Source: Phycisphaerales bacterium
GTDB lineage: Bacteria; Planctomycetota; Phycisphaerae; Phycisphaerales; UBA1924
NCBI GenBank assembly: GCA_013360675.1
Contig: JABWBB010000013.1
Coordinates: 1 to 54,337 of the forward strand
Length of the DNA: 54,337 nt
Direction of reading: 5' to 3'
A model generated the notes under the pieces. It was not told the DNA's origin and did not search any database. It worked only from the letters and a program-made list of their open reading frames with translations. A program made the translations under genes and the position numbers. Positions 43,512 through 52,637 of this stretch are shown piece after piece (position 1 is the first letter of the stretch; each line of letters starts with the position of its first letter).

Positions 43512-44702
43512 ATGAGGATGCAATCGTGCGTTGTTCTCGCGCTCGTCGGGCTCGCGGCCTCGACGTCGGGCGTGTTCGCCACCGGGCCGGATCAGCAGCG
43601 GTTGCCGTGGCGTCCGGGTCTGGATGGGAACGGCAAGTACTCGCGCCTCAACTCGGTGGTGCAGGTTTCGACCAACACCGGCCTGGGCACGGGCACGGTG
43701 ATCGGCACGCGCCAGGTGGGCAACGACCACTGGCTGTGCGTGCTCACCGCCGACCACGTCGTGCGCGGGTCGAACAACATCCAGGTGAGTTTCGGCGACA
43801 ACGGGGCGATCGGCACCTTCGGCGGCGCGGACAGCTGGCACATCCAGCGCGGGCAGGACGACATGGCCGTGGTGGCTGTGCGCCTCAACGCCGCGCCGGC
43901 GGGGCTGCCGGGCGTGACCGCGGCCCAGTTCGCCGGGCGCTTGAGTTTCCCCTCGTTCATCTCGGGATTGAACAGCCCCTCCGATGTCTTCGGCGAGACC
44001 TTCACGCAGGCGGGCTACGGGGGCTACGGCAACTGGGACACCCGCCCCAACGGGCCCGTCGAAGTCCGCCCGGGCATCCGCACCACCACCGCGAGCATCG
44101 CCATTCCCGGCGATCCCAACAACCGGCGTTACTTCCCGCACATCGATAACAACAAGCGCTTCCAGAACAACCGGGTTGAGCGCAGCCGCCAGATCCTCCA
44201 GCGGGTGGATCCCAACGATCCCACCAGCGCGATCATCTACAACTACACCGCGATCGAGTTCGATCTCGACGTGCCCCAGGCCGCGGGGCTGCTCGCGGGC
44301 GAGGGGATCTCCTACGCGGGCGACTCGGGCGGCCCGTATTTCTACAACAGCCTCACGACCCAGTTCGTCGGCGCGATGGCGCGACCCGACGGCGTGTGGC
44401 CCGACGGGACCGCGCGCCCGGTGCCGGACTGGGCCGCGGGCGACATGCAGTTGCTCGATGACGTCCTGTTCGCCGTGCATACTTTCGGGAACACGATTCC
44501 CGGGGGTGGGGGCAACGTGGCGCCGAACGGCTCGACGTTCTTCAACCCGGTGTGGACATCGTTCGGCGGGGGCGTGCCGCTGACCCCAGCGCGAGTCGCG
44601 TGGATCCAGGACTGGTGCAGCCGCATTCCTGCGCCGGGCACGGCGATTCTGCTGGGCGTCGGGTGCCTGCTGGGCGTGAAGCGCCGTCGCCTGAACGCCT
44701 GA
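43512..44702 (+). CDS. Secreted trypsin-like protease with PEP-CTERM-like tail
   Basis: The 396-residue protein has a signal peptide (about 1-23, ending VFA-T) and a trypsin-like fold with H82 in LTADHVV, D117 in DDMAVVAV and S272 in AGDSGGPYF. The C-terminus shows PAPGT, a hydrophobic segment (AILLGVGCLLGV) and KRRR, as in PEP-CTERM sorting signals with PAPGT in place of PEP. This predicts export, cleavage and attachment by an exosortase-like enzyme. The ATG at 43512 follows GAAGGAG. A perfect terminator follows the stop. No exosortase gene is in the window. The substrate is unknown. Confidence 0.85.
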   Translation: MRMQSCVVLALVGLAASTSGVFATGPDQQRLPWRPGLDGNGKYSRLNSVVQVSTNTGLGTGTVIGTRQVGNDHWLCVLTADHVVRGSNNIQVSFGDNGAIGTFGGADSWHIQRGQDDMAVVAVRLNAAPAGLPGVTAAQFAGRLSFPSFISGLNSPSDVFGETFTQAGYGGYGNWDTRPNGPVEVRPGIRTTTASIAIPGDPNNRRYFPHIDNNKRFQNNRVERSRQILQRVDPNDPTSAIIYNYTAIEFDLDVPQAAGLLAGEGISYAGDSGGPYFYNSLTTQFVGAMARPDGVWPDGTARPVPDWAAGDMQLLDDVLFAVHTFGNTIPGGGGNVAPNGSTFFNPVWTSFGGGVPLTPARVAWIQDWCSRIPAPGTAILLGVGCLLGVKRRRLNA

Positions 44703-44743
44703 GCGCAAGTGATCTGCGCGACAAGCCGCGCATGAAAAAAACA

Positions 44744-44775
44744 AGAACCCCGCCCGGACGGCGGGGTTCTTTTTG
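44744..44775 (+). terminator. Terminator after the trypsin-like protease gene
   Basis: AGAACCCCGCC (44744-44754) and GGCGGGGTTCT (44760-44770) pair perfectly and are followed by TTTTG; a run of seven As upstream would help in the other direction. Confidence 0.9.
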
Positions 44776-44821
44776 TTCGCGCCGCGAACGCGGCGCGGAG
44801 GGGCATCGCCGAACCCGCGTC

Positions 44822-45097
44822 TTACAGCAGCATCGGCGTTCGCCCCTTCACGCCCCAGCCCTCGGGATCGGTCTGAAAACGATCCTCGCGGGGGAGCGTC
44901 TCTCGTGCGTTGGGGTCGCAGGGGCCGGCGACGCAGCGCGTGCAGAGTTCCTGCAGCAGCGCCTCGGCCTCGCGCCAGGAATCCTCGAGATCGGACTCCT
45001 GCACGCGGGAGAGCTCCCGCGCCAGCGCCGAGACAATCGAGTTGGTGACATCCACGGTCAACGTCGGAATCTTCGATGGTCTGATCATCACCCGCAT
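44822..45097 (-). CDS. Small hypothetical protein with two cysteine pairs
   Basis: The 91-residue product starts at the ATG at 45097, preceded by GGAAAGG. It has a beta-type N-terminus (IRPSKIPTLTVDV), a helical middle (ELSRVQESDLEDSWREAEALL), and four cysteine-bearing positions near CTRCVAGPC in the centre of the sequence. A CxxC followed by C could hold a metal, but the pattern is too short to say. No family was recognised. It lies 187 bases downstream of a pseudopilin gene on the same strand. Confidence 0.55.
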   Translation of the reverse strand: MRVMIRPSKIPTLTVDVTNSIVSALARELSRVQESDLEDSWREAEALLQELCTRCVAGPCDPNARETLPREDRFQTDPEGWGVKGRTPMLL

Positions 45098-45284
45098 GGC
45101 TGAGTCCTTTCCCGGCGTGAACCTCCTGTTCGCCTGTCGGGGTGGCCCTTCACCGAGGCGTGCCGTGCGCCGTGGTGAAGGGGACGCAATCCACCCGTTT
45201 CGATGCTACTTCCGCGTGGGGGGGCGTCAAGCCAGATCGGCGCGGAATGGGCGCAATTCATCCAAGCCGCGGGAGCGGCGCGAT

Positions 45285-46097
45285 TTAGCGGTAGTCGCCG
45301 TCGTCCCAGTTGGCGACGCGGGCGATTTCAACGCCCGGCATGGGGCTTGCATGCCCATCAAAGAACAGGACATTGGCGCCGTTGCCGTGGCGTTTCGTCG
45401 CGACGCGCTGATAGGTGGTGTGGTCGTTGCCGCCGCCCGCGACGTTGGTCGCCCGCCACATGTCGTAGAAGATCGAGATGTAGAGCTCGCTGTTGCCCGG
45501 GCTGTACCACGTGCCCCAGCGCTGCCCCTGCGGGTCGTCGATGAAGCACGTGAGATACATGATCGCGTCGATCGGACGCGTGTAGCGGTTGAGCGGCGTG
45601 GGGGGCTTGCTCTGCCCCGACACCACGATCTGGTTCCCCTGGCGCAGGAAGCGCAGCCCGTTGTTCACGTAGTGGATCCGGTGCGGATCGATCGGTCGGG
45701 CCGGGTCGCGGTAATACGGCGCGTGCTCATATTGGTCGCGCAGCCCCGCATCGTCGCGCGACGAGATCGCGTTCCCGTCCAGGAACGGGCGCAGGCTGAA
45801 CGCCCACGTGATGTTGTACGGCGCCCGGTTCGTGTTCGAGACGAACCACGCGGGGACCTGCGGCGTGCCGATGGGGATCTCGCTCGTCCCCGCCTCGCGC
45901 GGGATCCATTCCTTGTAGGCGTTGGCATAGGCCATCAGGGCCGTGCCGATCTGTCGCTGGTTCGAGAGGCAGACCACCGCCCGCCCCGCCGCCCGGGCCT
46001 TGCCCAGCGCGGGCAGCAGCAGGCTGATCAGCAGCGCGATGATCGCGATGACCACCAGCAGCTCGATCAGCGTGAACGCGTGGCGGCGTGTGCGCAT
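45285..46097 (-). CDS. Pseudopilin-like protein with prepilin cleavage/methylation signal
   Basis: The 270-residue protein opens with the prepilin signature [20 protein letters not shown] (residues 6-25), cleaved before F and followed by the hydrophobic helix. The mature domain is large and ends with [14 protein letters not shown], a motif of the planctomycete DUF1559/H-x9-DG group of pseudopilin-like proteins. Such proteins are exported and assembled by type II secretion or related machinery; here they may be substrates for the apparatus whose end is at 1-1846. Start: ATG after GGAAAGG. The predicted -10 TAGACT (46150-46155, minus) is shared with the other pseudopilin. Confidence 0.9.
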   Translation of the reverse strand: MRTRRHAFTLIELLVVIAIIALLISLLLPALGKARAAGRAVVCLSNQRQIGTALMAYANAYKEWIPREAGTSEIPIGTPQVPAWFVSNTNRAPYNITWAFSLRPFLDGNAISSRDDAGLRDQYEHAPYYRDPARPIDPHRIHYVNNGLRFLRQGNQIVVSGQSKPPTPLNRYTRPIDAIMYLTCFIDDPQGQRWGTWYSPGNSELYISIFYDMWRATNVAGGGNDHTTYQRVATKRHGNGANVLFFDGHASPMPGVEIARVANWDDGDYR

Positions 46098-46149
46098 GGC
46101 CCCTTTCCAGGGCGAGAACCGCCCGGATACTCCGCCCCCCTCCGTGCCC

Positions 46150-46155
46150 AGTCTA
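46150..46155 (-). promoter_or_regulatory. -10 hexamer of pseudopilin 1
   Basis: TAGACT on the minus strand, followed by GG. The other pseudopilin gene has the same TAGACTGG. Confidence 0.45.
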
Positions 46156-46223
46156 CCACGATTCCAAGCCGCGTCGACCCCCCGCCCCGCGCCAACCCGG
46201 CGTGCCGCCCCGGGCCCGGGACG

Positions 46224-46229
46224 TACACT
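46224..46229 (+). promoter_or_regulatory. -10-like hexamer for the SRAP gene
   Basis: CG-TACACT ends 8 bases before the ATG at 46238. Confidence 0.5.
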
Positions 46230-46237
46230 CTTTCCTC

Positions 46238-46954
46238 ATGTGCGGCAGGTTCTCCCTCTCGACCCCGGCCTCCGAGATCGCCCGCTTCTTCGGCGCGGCG
46301 GGGGCGATTCCAGACCTCGACCCCCGCTACAACATCGCCCCCTCGCAGGGGGTGCTGGTCGTGCGGGCCGCCCCCACGGGCGGGCGCGAACTGGGCATCG
46401 TGCGCTGGGGGCTCATCCCCGGCTGGGCCCGCGAGCCCGACGTGGGCGTCGCCCCCATCAACGCCCGCAGCGAGACGGCCGACACCAAGCCCACCTTCCG
46501 CCACGCCTTCAAGAAACGCCGGTGCGTGATCCCCGCCGACGCGTTCTTTGAGTGGCAGATGACCGAGCGGGGCAAGCGCCCCATGTGCATCACGCCGCGG
46601 ACGGGCGGATTCTTCGCGATGGCCGGCATCTGGGAACGCTGGGAGCCCGAGGACCAGCCCACGGGGGCCGTCGAATCGTGCGCGATCCTCACGACGGCGG
46701 CGAACAGCCTCATGGCCCCCATCCACGACCGCATGCCCGTGCTGCTCGATAAGGGCGGCATCGAGGCCTGGCTGGACGTGACGCTCGAAGAGCCGGCGCG
46801 GCTCAAGGCGATCTGCCGCCCCGCGCCCCCCGAGACGATGAAGGCCCACGCGGTGGGGCGCAAGGTGAACAGCCCGCGCCACGAAGGCCCCGACCTGCTC
46901 GCGCCCGTCGGGCCCGAGGAAGAGCAGGGGGGGTTGTTCACGACGACGGAGTAA
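46238..46954 (+). CDS. SRAP-family protein (YedK/HMCES-like)
   Basis: The 238-residue protein starts MCGRFS: removal of the methionine leaves C2 as the active nucleophile. It keeps the other catalytic residues of the family: the asparagine in INARSE, the glutamate in FFEWQ and the histidine in IHDRMP. SRAP proteins form a covalent link with abasic sites in single-stranded DNA and protect them during replication. Length and motif order are standard. The long frame upstream of the ATG would place the cysteine internally, so it was rejected. TACACT lies 8 bases upstream. Confidence 0.93.
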   Translation: MCGRFSLSTPASEIARFFGAAGAIPDLDPRYNIAPSQGVLVVRAAPTGGRELGIVRWGLIPGWAREPDVGVAPINARSETADTKPTFRHAFKKRRCVIPADAFFEWQMTERGKRPMCITPRTGGFFAMAGIWERWEPEDQPTGAVESCAILTTAANSLMAPIHDRMPVLLDKGGIEAWLDVTLEEPARLKAICRPAPPETMKAHAVGRKVNSPRHEGPDLLAPVGPEEEQGGLFTTTE

Positions 46955-47083
46955 GGGGGCGGTAAGCACGCGGCGGCTGGTGGCGCGGCCTGTGTCGTGC
47001 TACCCCCTCAGTGGGTATGCAGGCTCCCGCAAGGACAGGCGTGTTGACGGCTTGCGTACGTCGTACACTCTGCCGAGATTCCC

Positions 47084-47542
47084 ATGAAACGTGGTGCCTT
47101 GAACTCACTTGCGGCCTCGCTCTGCGATTATCTGCACTCGCGCAACAACGACATCGCCGGCTATTGGGGTATCGGTATGCTCTGTGCGACGGCCGCGAGA
47201 GAGAAGAGCAATGAGTACGCGTTTCAAATCTTCCCGGGCAGGCCGATTGTCATTCATGGCTGCGAGATTTCTGATTCCCTGCGCGTCACCGAGAAACTGG
47301 TCAAGTTAAATATCGACTTGATCGAGGGACGGTTGTCATTCATCGCTAACGGTCGTTTTTCTGACGGTGCGGATAAATATATATCCTGTGTATCAGTTGC
47401 CGTGAAGCAAGGTAGTCGTGTCGGAATGAGCATGAGCCATGTGGAATGCTGGCCGCACGAGCCAACTCGCGAGCGGCGAAGGCATTTGGACGGGGTGATG
47501 CAAGCCACAATGCTGGGTTGGTTCAAGCGGTTGCTGGGATAA
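47084..47542 (+). CDS. Hypothetical protein on an AT-richer island
   Basis: The 152-residue product has no signal peptide or membrane helix. It contains short helical and beta stretches (GMLCATAAREKSNEYAFQIF, SFIANGRFSDGADKYI) with no recognised catalytic pattern. The gene is visibly richer in A and T than its neighbours (for example GATAAATATATATCC near 47370), suggesting recent arrival by transfer. It lies just upstream of the RAYT transposase and its REP palindromes. The ATG at 47084 is preceded by TACACT at 47064-47069. Confidence 0.55.
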   Translation: MKRGALNSLAASLCDYLHSRNNDIAGYWGIGMLCATAAREKSNEYAFQIFPGRPIVIHGCEISDSLRVTEKLVKLNIDLIEGRLSFIANGRFSDGADKYISCVSVAVKQGSRVGMSMSHVECWPHEPTRERRRHLDGVMQATMLGWFKRLLG

Positions 47543-47595
47543 GGCAGGGGTGTGGCACCGAAATTGGACAACGTGGGTACGTGAAGTTTTTCTGC

Positions 47596-47628
47596 CGTGC
47601 CACCGATGTCGGCCTGGCGACATCGGTG
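47596..47628 (+). repeat. REP-like palindrome, left of the RAYT gene
   Basis: CACCGATGTCG (47601-47611) and CGACATCGGTG (47618-47628) pair perfectly around GCCTGG, with CGTGC before the stem. The right copy after the gene is in inverted orientation. Confidence 0.8.
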
Positions 47629-47646
47629 CTTCTTCGTCTGATTCAG

Positions 47647-47652
47647 TAGACT
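47647..47652 (+). promoter_or_regulatory. -10-like hexamer for the RAYT gene
   Basis: TAGACT ends 6 bases before the GTG at 47659, so the transposase mRNA would be leaderless. Confidence 0.5.
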
Positions 47653-47658
47653 TTCCGT

Positions 47659-48243
47659 GTGACCGATGCCTCTTCCATCCGCAAGCGATTGAAGCGATGG
47701 GAGGTCGATGGTCAGGCGCGTTTCATCACTTTCTCGTGCCAGCGGCGTCTGCCCTTGTTCTCCGATCCGCGGATTGCGGGTGTATTTGTCGAAGCGTTGG
47801 CCGACGCGCGCGTGCGACATCAATACGCTCTGTATGCGTGGGTCGTTATGCCCGAGCATGTTCACATGCTGATGCGTCCCGCCGTCGGTCATTCGGTCGA
47901 GCCCGCGCTGCGGAGCCTCAAGATGGCGGTGTCGAAGCGTGTGATCCCGCGGTGGGTTGAACACCGGGCCGCGATCTTGGAACAGATCGTTGACGGCGGT
48001 GGTCGCCCTCGTTTCTGGCAGAAGGGAGGCGGGTTTGATCGCAACGTGCGGGACACCGACGAGTTCTGCCGCACGGTTCGGTACATCCACCGCAACCCGG
48101 TCGAGCGCGGGCTGGTCGAGCGGCCTGACTTATGGCCCTGGTCCAGCGTCCGCTGGTGGATGGGCACACGTGAGGGCGAGGTCGAGTGCGACCCGCCGCC
48201 CGGACAGGCCGGGGCGTGGGCGGCTTGGAAGGGATTCCAATAA
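47659..48243 (+). CDS. REP-associated tyrosine transposase (RAYT, Y1 family)
   Basis: The 194-residue protein has the HUH motif at PEHVHML (H67, H69) and the catalytic tyrosine in VRYIHRNPVERGLV (Y142). An N-terminal RFITFSCQRRLPLF segment and the end-loop are standard for RAYT enzymes. These cut and join single-stranded REP DNA and are thought to spread REP elements. Perfect palindromes flank the gene on both sides in inverted orientation, in line with a RAYT acting on its own REPs. It starts at GTG; TAGACT is 6 bases upstream. Confidence 0.9.
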   Translation: MTDASSIRKRLKRWEVDGQARFITFSCQRRLPLFSDPRIAGVFVEALADARVRHQYALYAWVVMPEHVHMLMRPAVGHSVEPALRSLKMAVSKRVIPRWVEHRAAILEQIVDGGGRPRFWQKGGGFDRNVRDTDEFCRTVRYIHRNPVERGLVERPDLWPWSSVRWWMGTREGEVECDPPPGQAGAWAAWKGFQ

Positions 48244-48267
48244 GCAGGATGGGGCATGCAGCCAAGA

Positions 48268-48300
48268 CACCGAAGTCTCAAGGCAGACTTCGGTGGCACG
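48268..48300 (-). repeat. REP-like palindrome, right of the RAYT gene
   Basis: CACCGAAGTCT (48268-48278) and AGACTTCGGTG (48285-48295) pair perfectly around CAAGGC, followed by GCACG. Read on the minus strand it begins CGTGCCACCGAAGTC, close to the left copy. Confidence 0.8.
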
Positions 48301-48362
48301 CGGACAGAGACGGGTCGCCGTGTGCCGTGTTGGTCTGTTGAATACGGTGCCGTCCGCCGCAC

Positions 48363-49271
48363 TTACCGCGGATTATTAATCCACCCATACGGCTGCACGG
48401 TGTTGAAGCGCCAGTCGCTGTCCGAGATCGAGTACCACGTATTCCGCTGGCCCTTGACGTTGACGTAGAGGTCGTTGCACTCGAAGTCGCGTGTGCGGTC
48501 CTGGATGTTCTCGCGCCCGTCGTGGGGGGGCTTGAAGAGTTCGGCCGAGCCGTCGATGTAGGCCACGTTGCCGCCGCCGAAGTGGCGCGTGGTGACCTGG
48601 TCTTCGTTGCCGAACATCCCGTCGCGGTATTGCTGGTTCCAGAAGTGGGTGCTCTCTTCGAAGTAGAGGGGCACGCCGCGGAGCAGGGTCAGCCCGTCGA
48701 CCACCGCGGGCGAGAGGATGCGCACGTTGTTGTTGGCGTTGGGGGGGAGGAAGCCCACCTGCGCATGGAGCCCGAGCGTGGCCCCCTCGACCTCGTCGAG
48801 CATGGTGTAATCGAAATCAACGCCGGTGCGGCTGGCCCACATGTTGGCGTAGGTCGTGCTGTCGGCCCGCTGGCGCTTGTTCTTCGGGCACTCGCCCACG
48901 AAGTGCGCGTTCTCGACGTATTGGTACATGAACCCCGGCTCGCGGCTGCCGTTGACGATCAACTGCGCCCACAGCGCCACGTTGGTCGCCGGCGGGGCGG
49001 GCGGCGGCGGGGGGTTCGATTCCACGGGCCAGAAACGCGCGCCGTCGGGCCAGCGGGTGCGCTGGGCCACGGGCCAGATCTTGTCCTTGAAATCCTGGGC
49101 GTAGGAGATCGACGCCTGCCCGAACTGGCGCACGTTGGAGAGGCACTTGACCTGCCGCCCCGATTCCTTGGCCTTGCCCAGCGAGGGGAGGAGCAGCCCG
49201 ATCAGGATCGCGATGATCGCGATGACCACCAGCAGTTCGATCAGCGTGAAGGCAAGGCGGCGATCGCGCAC
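48363..49271 (-). CDS. Pseudopilin-like protein 2
   Basis: The 302-residue product starts at GTG with the prepilin signal [20 protein letters not shown] (residues 6-25). A long globular domain follows, ending in a [17 protein letters not shown] turn. It also belongs to the planctomycete DUF1559-like group but has a proline-rich loop (PPPPPAPPA) and differs from the first pseudopilin after the signal. The two are paralogues separated by the RAYT island and SRAP gene. GGGAGA precedes the start. A TTGCGT/TAGACT promoter lies at 49335-49362. Confidence 0.88.
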   Translation of the reverse strand: MRDRRLAFTLIELLVVIAIIAILIGLLLPSLGKAKESGRQVKCLSNVRQFGQASISYAQDFKDKIWPVAQRTRWPDGARFWPVESNPPPPPAPPATNVALWAQLIVNGSREPGFMYQYVENAHFVGECPKNKRQRADSTTYANMWASRTGVDFDYTMLDEVEGATLGLHAQVGFLPPNANNNVRILSPAVVDGLTLLRGVPLYFEESTHFWNQQYRDGMFGNEDQVTTRHFGGGNVAYIDGSAELFKPPHDGRENIQDRTRDFECNDLYVNVKGQRNTWYSISDSDWRFNTVQPYGWINNPR

Positions 49272-49334
49272 GGGGAATCTCCCGTCGGAAGCACGGGGAT
49301 AGCGAATGCCCCCTTCGGTGCTTCCAAGGATTCC

Positions 49335-49362
49335 AGTCTACCGCGACCCGTGCCCAACGCAA
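49335..49362 (-). promoter_or_regulatory. Promoter of pseudopilin 2
   Basis: On the minus strand TTGCGT (49357-49362), a 16-base spacer and TAGACT (49335-49340), with GG after it. The leader is about 57 bases. Confidence 0.55.
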
Positions 49363-49393
49363 ACCCCCATATGGCCCATCTGACCGGGGGTTT
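49361..49393 (-). terminator. Possible terminator of the aminopeptidase gene
   Basis: AAACCCCC (49361-49368) pairs with GGGGGTTT (49386-49393) with a 17-base loop. No long T run follows, so confidence is moderate; it overlaps the pseudopilin -35 region. Confidence 0.45.
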
Positions 49394-49423
49394 ATGCCTG
49401 ATGGGGATATCGGGCGGGCGGGG

Positions 49424-50938
<1,515 letters not shown>

Positions 50939-51057
50939 GCGGGCTCGCTCCTTGAAACGCACGTGTTTGTGCGGAAGGGAAGTGTAGGAGCCGCCACGGG
51001 TTCGACGCATGTATGGCCGGTTTTCATGCCACCCCCGAGCGCGAACTCGTGGCGCGG

Positions 51058-51063
51058 TAGAGT
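51058..51063 (+). promoter_or_regulatory. -10-like hexamer of the small lipoprotein
   Basis: TAGAGT, about 41 bases before the ATG at 51105. Here a leader is present. Confidence 0.35.
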
Positions 51064-51104
51064 GTCTGGTGAGGGGCACGCCATGCCCCCGCGGAGAATC
51101 GATC

Positions 51105-51482
51105 ATGCGAGCGACCACAGCAGCAATCCTCGTTGCGACGTGTGCGGCACTGGGTGGTTGTGAAACGGCGCGGCACACCGGCGTGGCGTGTCGAAACGCC
51201 TCCGATACGCCGCTGAACATGATCTTGGTGAGCGATGTGAACCGCCCCGATTCGAAGGTGCTCGCCGGGGTGACCAGCGGGAAAGGGGCGATGCTCAACG
51301 TCGAGATGTACATGCCCGCGTCGGCGGGGCTGATCATCTCGACGTGGGGCGTCGAGCCGCCCGCGCAGCCGCTCCCCGTGCCGCTCGTCAAGGGCATGAA
51401 GCAGGAGATGGAAGTCGAGCACGTCGACGGCGTGCTGCGGATCCGCAACGCGTCGATCCGCAGTTATCCATCACGTCGCTAA
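51105..51482 (+). CDS. Lipoprotein of unknown function
   Basis: The 125-residue product has a signal peptide and lipobox (ALGGCETA, cysteine about 19). The mature domain is beta-rich (LNMILVSDVN, MLNVEMYMP, EMEVEHVDGVLRIRN), which could be a small immunoglobulin-like or DUF1425-type fold, but no motif confirms it. The start at 51105 keeps the lipobox; a longer frame from 51009 was not used. It is divergent from pepA and convergent with the P-loop gene. Confidence 0.7.
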   Translation: MRATTAAILVATCAALGGCETARHTGVACRNASDTPLNMILVSDVNRPDSKVLAGVTSGKGAMLNVEMYMPASAGLIISTWGVEPPAQPLPVPLVKGMKQEMEVEHVDGVLRIRNASIRSYPSRR

Positions 51483-51484
51483 AC

Positions 51485-51509
51485 GCCCGCCGATGGGGTC
51501 GTGGCGGGC
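51485..51509. terminator. Hairpin between convergent genes
   Basis: GCCCGCC (51485-51491) pairs with GGCGGGC (51503-51509). On the minus strand TTTAG follows the stem. It probably helps to separate two convergent transcripts. Confidence 0.5.
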
Positions 51510-52637
51510 TCAGTGCCCGAAGAGGTTCTTCTCGGCGAACATCCCCTCGGCCTCGAAGTAGGCCAGTGCCTCGTCGGTGCTGGCGAAGATCTTTGTCGCG
51601 GTCTCGGTGATGAAGGGGCTGGGGGCCTTCTTGGGTTTCCACACCACGTAGACCTCCTTGGTGTGTTCGAAGGCGTGGTGGAGTTCGCGCTCGACGCCGC
51701 TCGACAGGCCCGGGATCCCGCCCGGCAGTTCGGGGATGTACGACACGATCATGTCGGACTGATCGACGAGGCGGAAGTCGCGCATGTAGATCTGCCCGTC
51801 GATGTCCCCGGCGATGTCGAGCACTTCGCGCACGCGCACGCGGATCGGGGCCGCGTCGCCCGAGCGGCTGCCGCCGAACGTGTGCGGGGCCACCTCGAGC
51901 CAGTCCTTCCCGTCGCGGCTGGCCGCGATGGCGCGGTCGAGCAGCAGCTTCTCGTCCACGTCGCCCGGGTCGAACGTGATGAAGTGCTCGGCCAGGTCCG
52001 CGCGGAACTTGTCGATCTCCGCCAGCACGTCGGGCATGTCCACCACGTGGCTCATCGGGAAACTCGGATAGACCTTGCGCATTTCGGGGCGGCAGATCAG
52101 GCGGAAGAGCGTGCGCGTCGTCAACTGGTGACGCCCCCGCGACAGGATGTAGAACTTGCTGCTGGGGATCGCCTTGCTCATCAGCTCGGTGGCGAGGGTT
52201 TCTTCCTCGCGCCACACCATGCAGTCCTTGAGCGTCGCGTCGATGTCGTGCTCGGCGTGCAGGCGGTGGTGCACCACCTCGATGTTGTCCACCAGGCAGA
52301 TGAACAGGTCGGGATTGAGTTTTTGTGTCTGGTCATAGTCGAACGCGCTGAACAGCCCGTGACGCCAGCGGAACGTCGCGTGCGTGTTCACGATCAGGTG
52401 TTCGTGGTCGCGGCTCTCGGAGATGATGTCCTTGAACGCCGCCCGGCGCAGCGACGACAGGCGCGAGATGGGCAGGTCGAGGATCTTGCCCGGGCGCACG
52501 TCGGGCCCCTCGCGGTACATGAGGTCGCCCACGTGGAAGATGTGGAGGTGCTCGCCCTGCTGCCCGGCGAACGCCGCCCCCGCCTCGAGGTAGGGCTTCT
52601 TGTCCATCCCGATCTGGCCCGTCACGATTGCGCGCAT
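51510..52637 (-). CDS. P-loop protein with deoxyribosyltransferase-like C-terminus
   Basis: The 375-residue protein starts with RAIVTGQIGMDKKPY (residues 2-16), a P-loop-like turn similar to archaeal adenylate-kinase-like enzymes, and continues with alternating strands and helices. The last 80 residues have DQSDMIVSYIPELPGGIPG, then SSGVERELHHAFEHTKEVYVVW and PSPF, a pattern like nucleoside 2-deoxyribosyltransferases (an S-G...E catalytic stretch). This suggests a nucleotide-salvage or nucleotide-sensing fusion; neither half is certain. The ATG at 52637 has AGGAGC nearby. It stands alone between a hairpin and the helicase leader. Confidence 0.55.
   Translation of the reverse strand: MRAIVTGQIGMDKKPYLEAGAAFAGQQGEHLHIFHVGDLMYREGPDVRPGKILDLPISRLSSLRRAAFKDIISESRDHEHLIVNTHATFRWRHGLFSAFDYDQTQKLNPDLFICLVDNIEVVHHRLHAEHDIDATLKDCMVWREEETLATELMSKAIPSSKFYILSRGRHQLTTRTLFRLICRPEMRKVYPSFPMSHVVDMPDVLAEIDKFRADLAEHFITFDPGDVDEKLLLDRAIAASRDGKDWLEVAPHTFGGSRSGDAAPIRVRVREVLDIAGDIDGQIYMRDFRLVDQSDMIVSYIPELPGGIPGLSSGVERELHHAFEHTKEVYVVWKPKKAPSPFITETATKIFASTDEALAYFEAEGMFAEKNLFGH

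Noticed and set aside
45148..45183. Inverted repeat CCCTTCAC...GTGAAGGG after pseudopilin 1.
   Set aside because: The stem is 8 pairs with an 18-base loop and no T run, so it was not called a terminator.
46955..47020. Imperfect inverted repeat GGGGG..TAAGCAC / GTGCTACCCCC after the SRAP gene.
   Set aside because: The arms differ by insertions and the pairing is poor; not enough for a terminator call.
47044..47069. TTGACG and TACACT as a promoter for the AT-richer gene.
   Set aside because: The spacer is only 14 bases, too short for a normal sigma-70 promoter; the TACACT alone is kept as a weak -10 candidate in the gene's entry.
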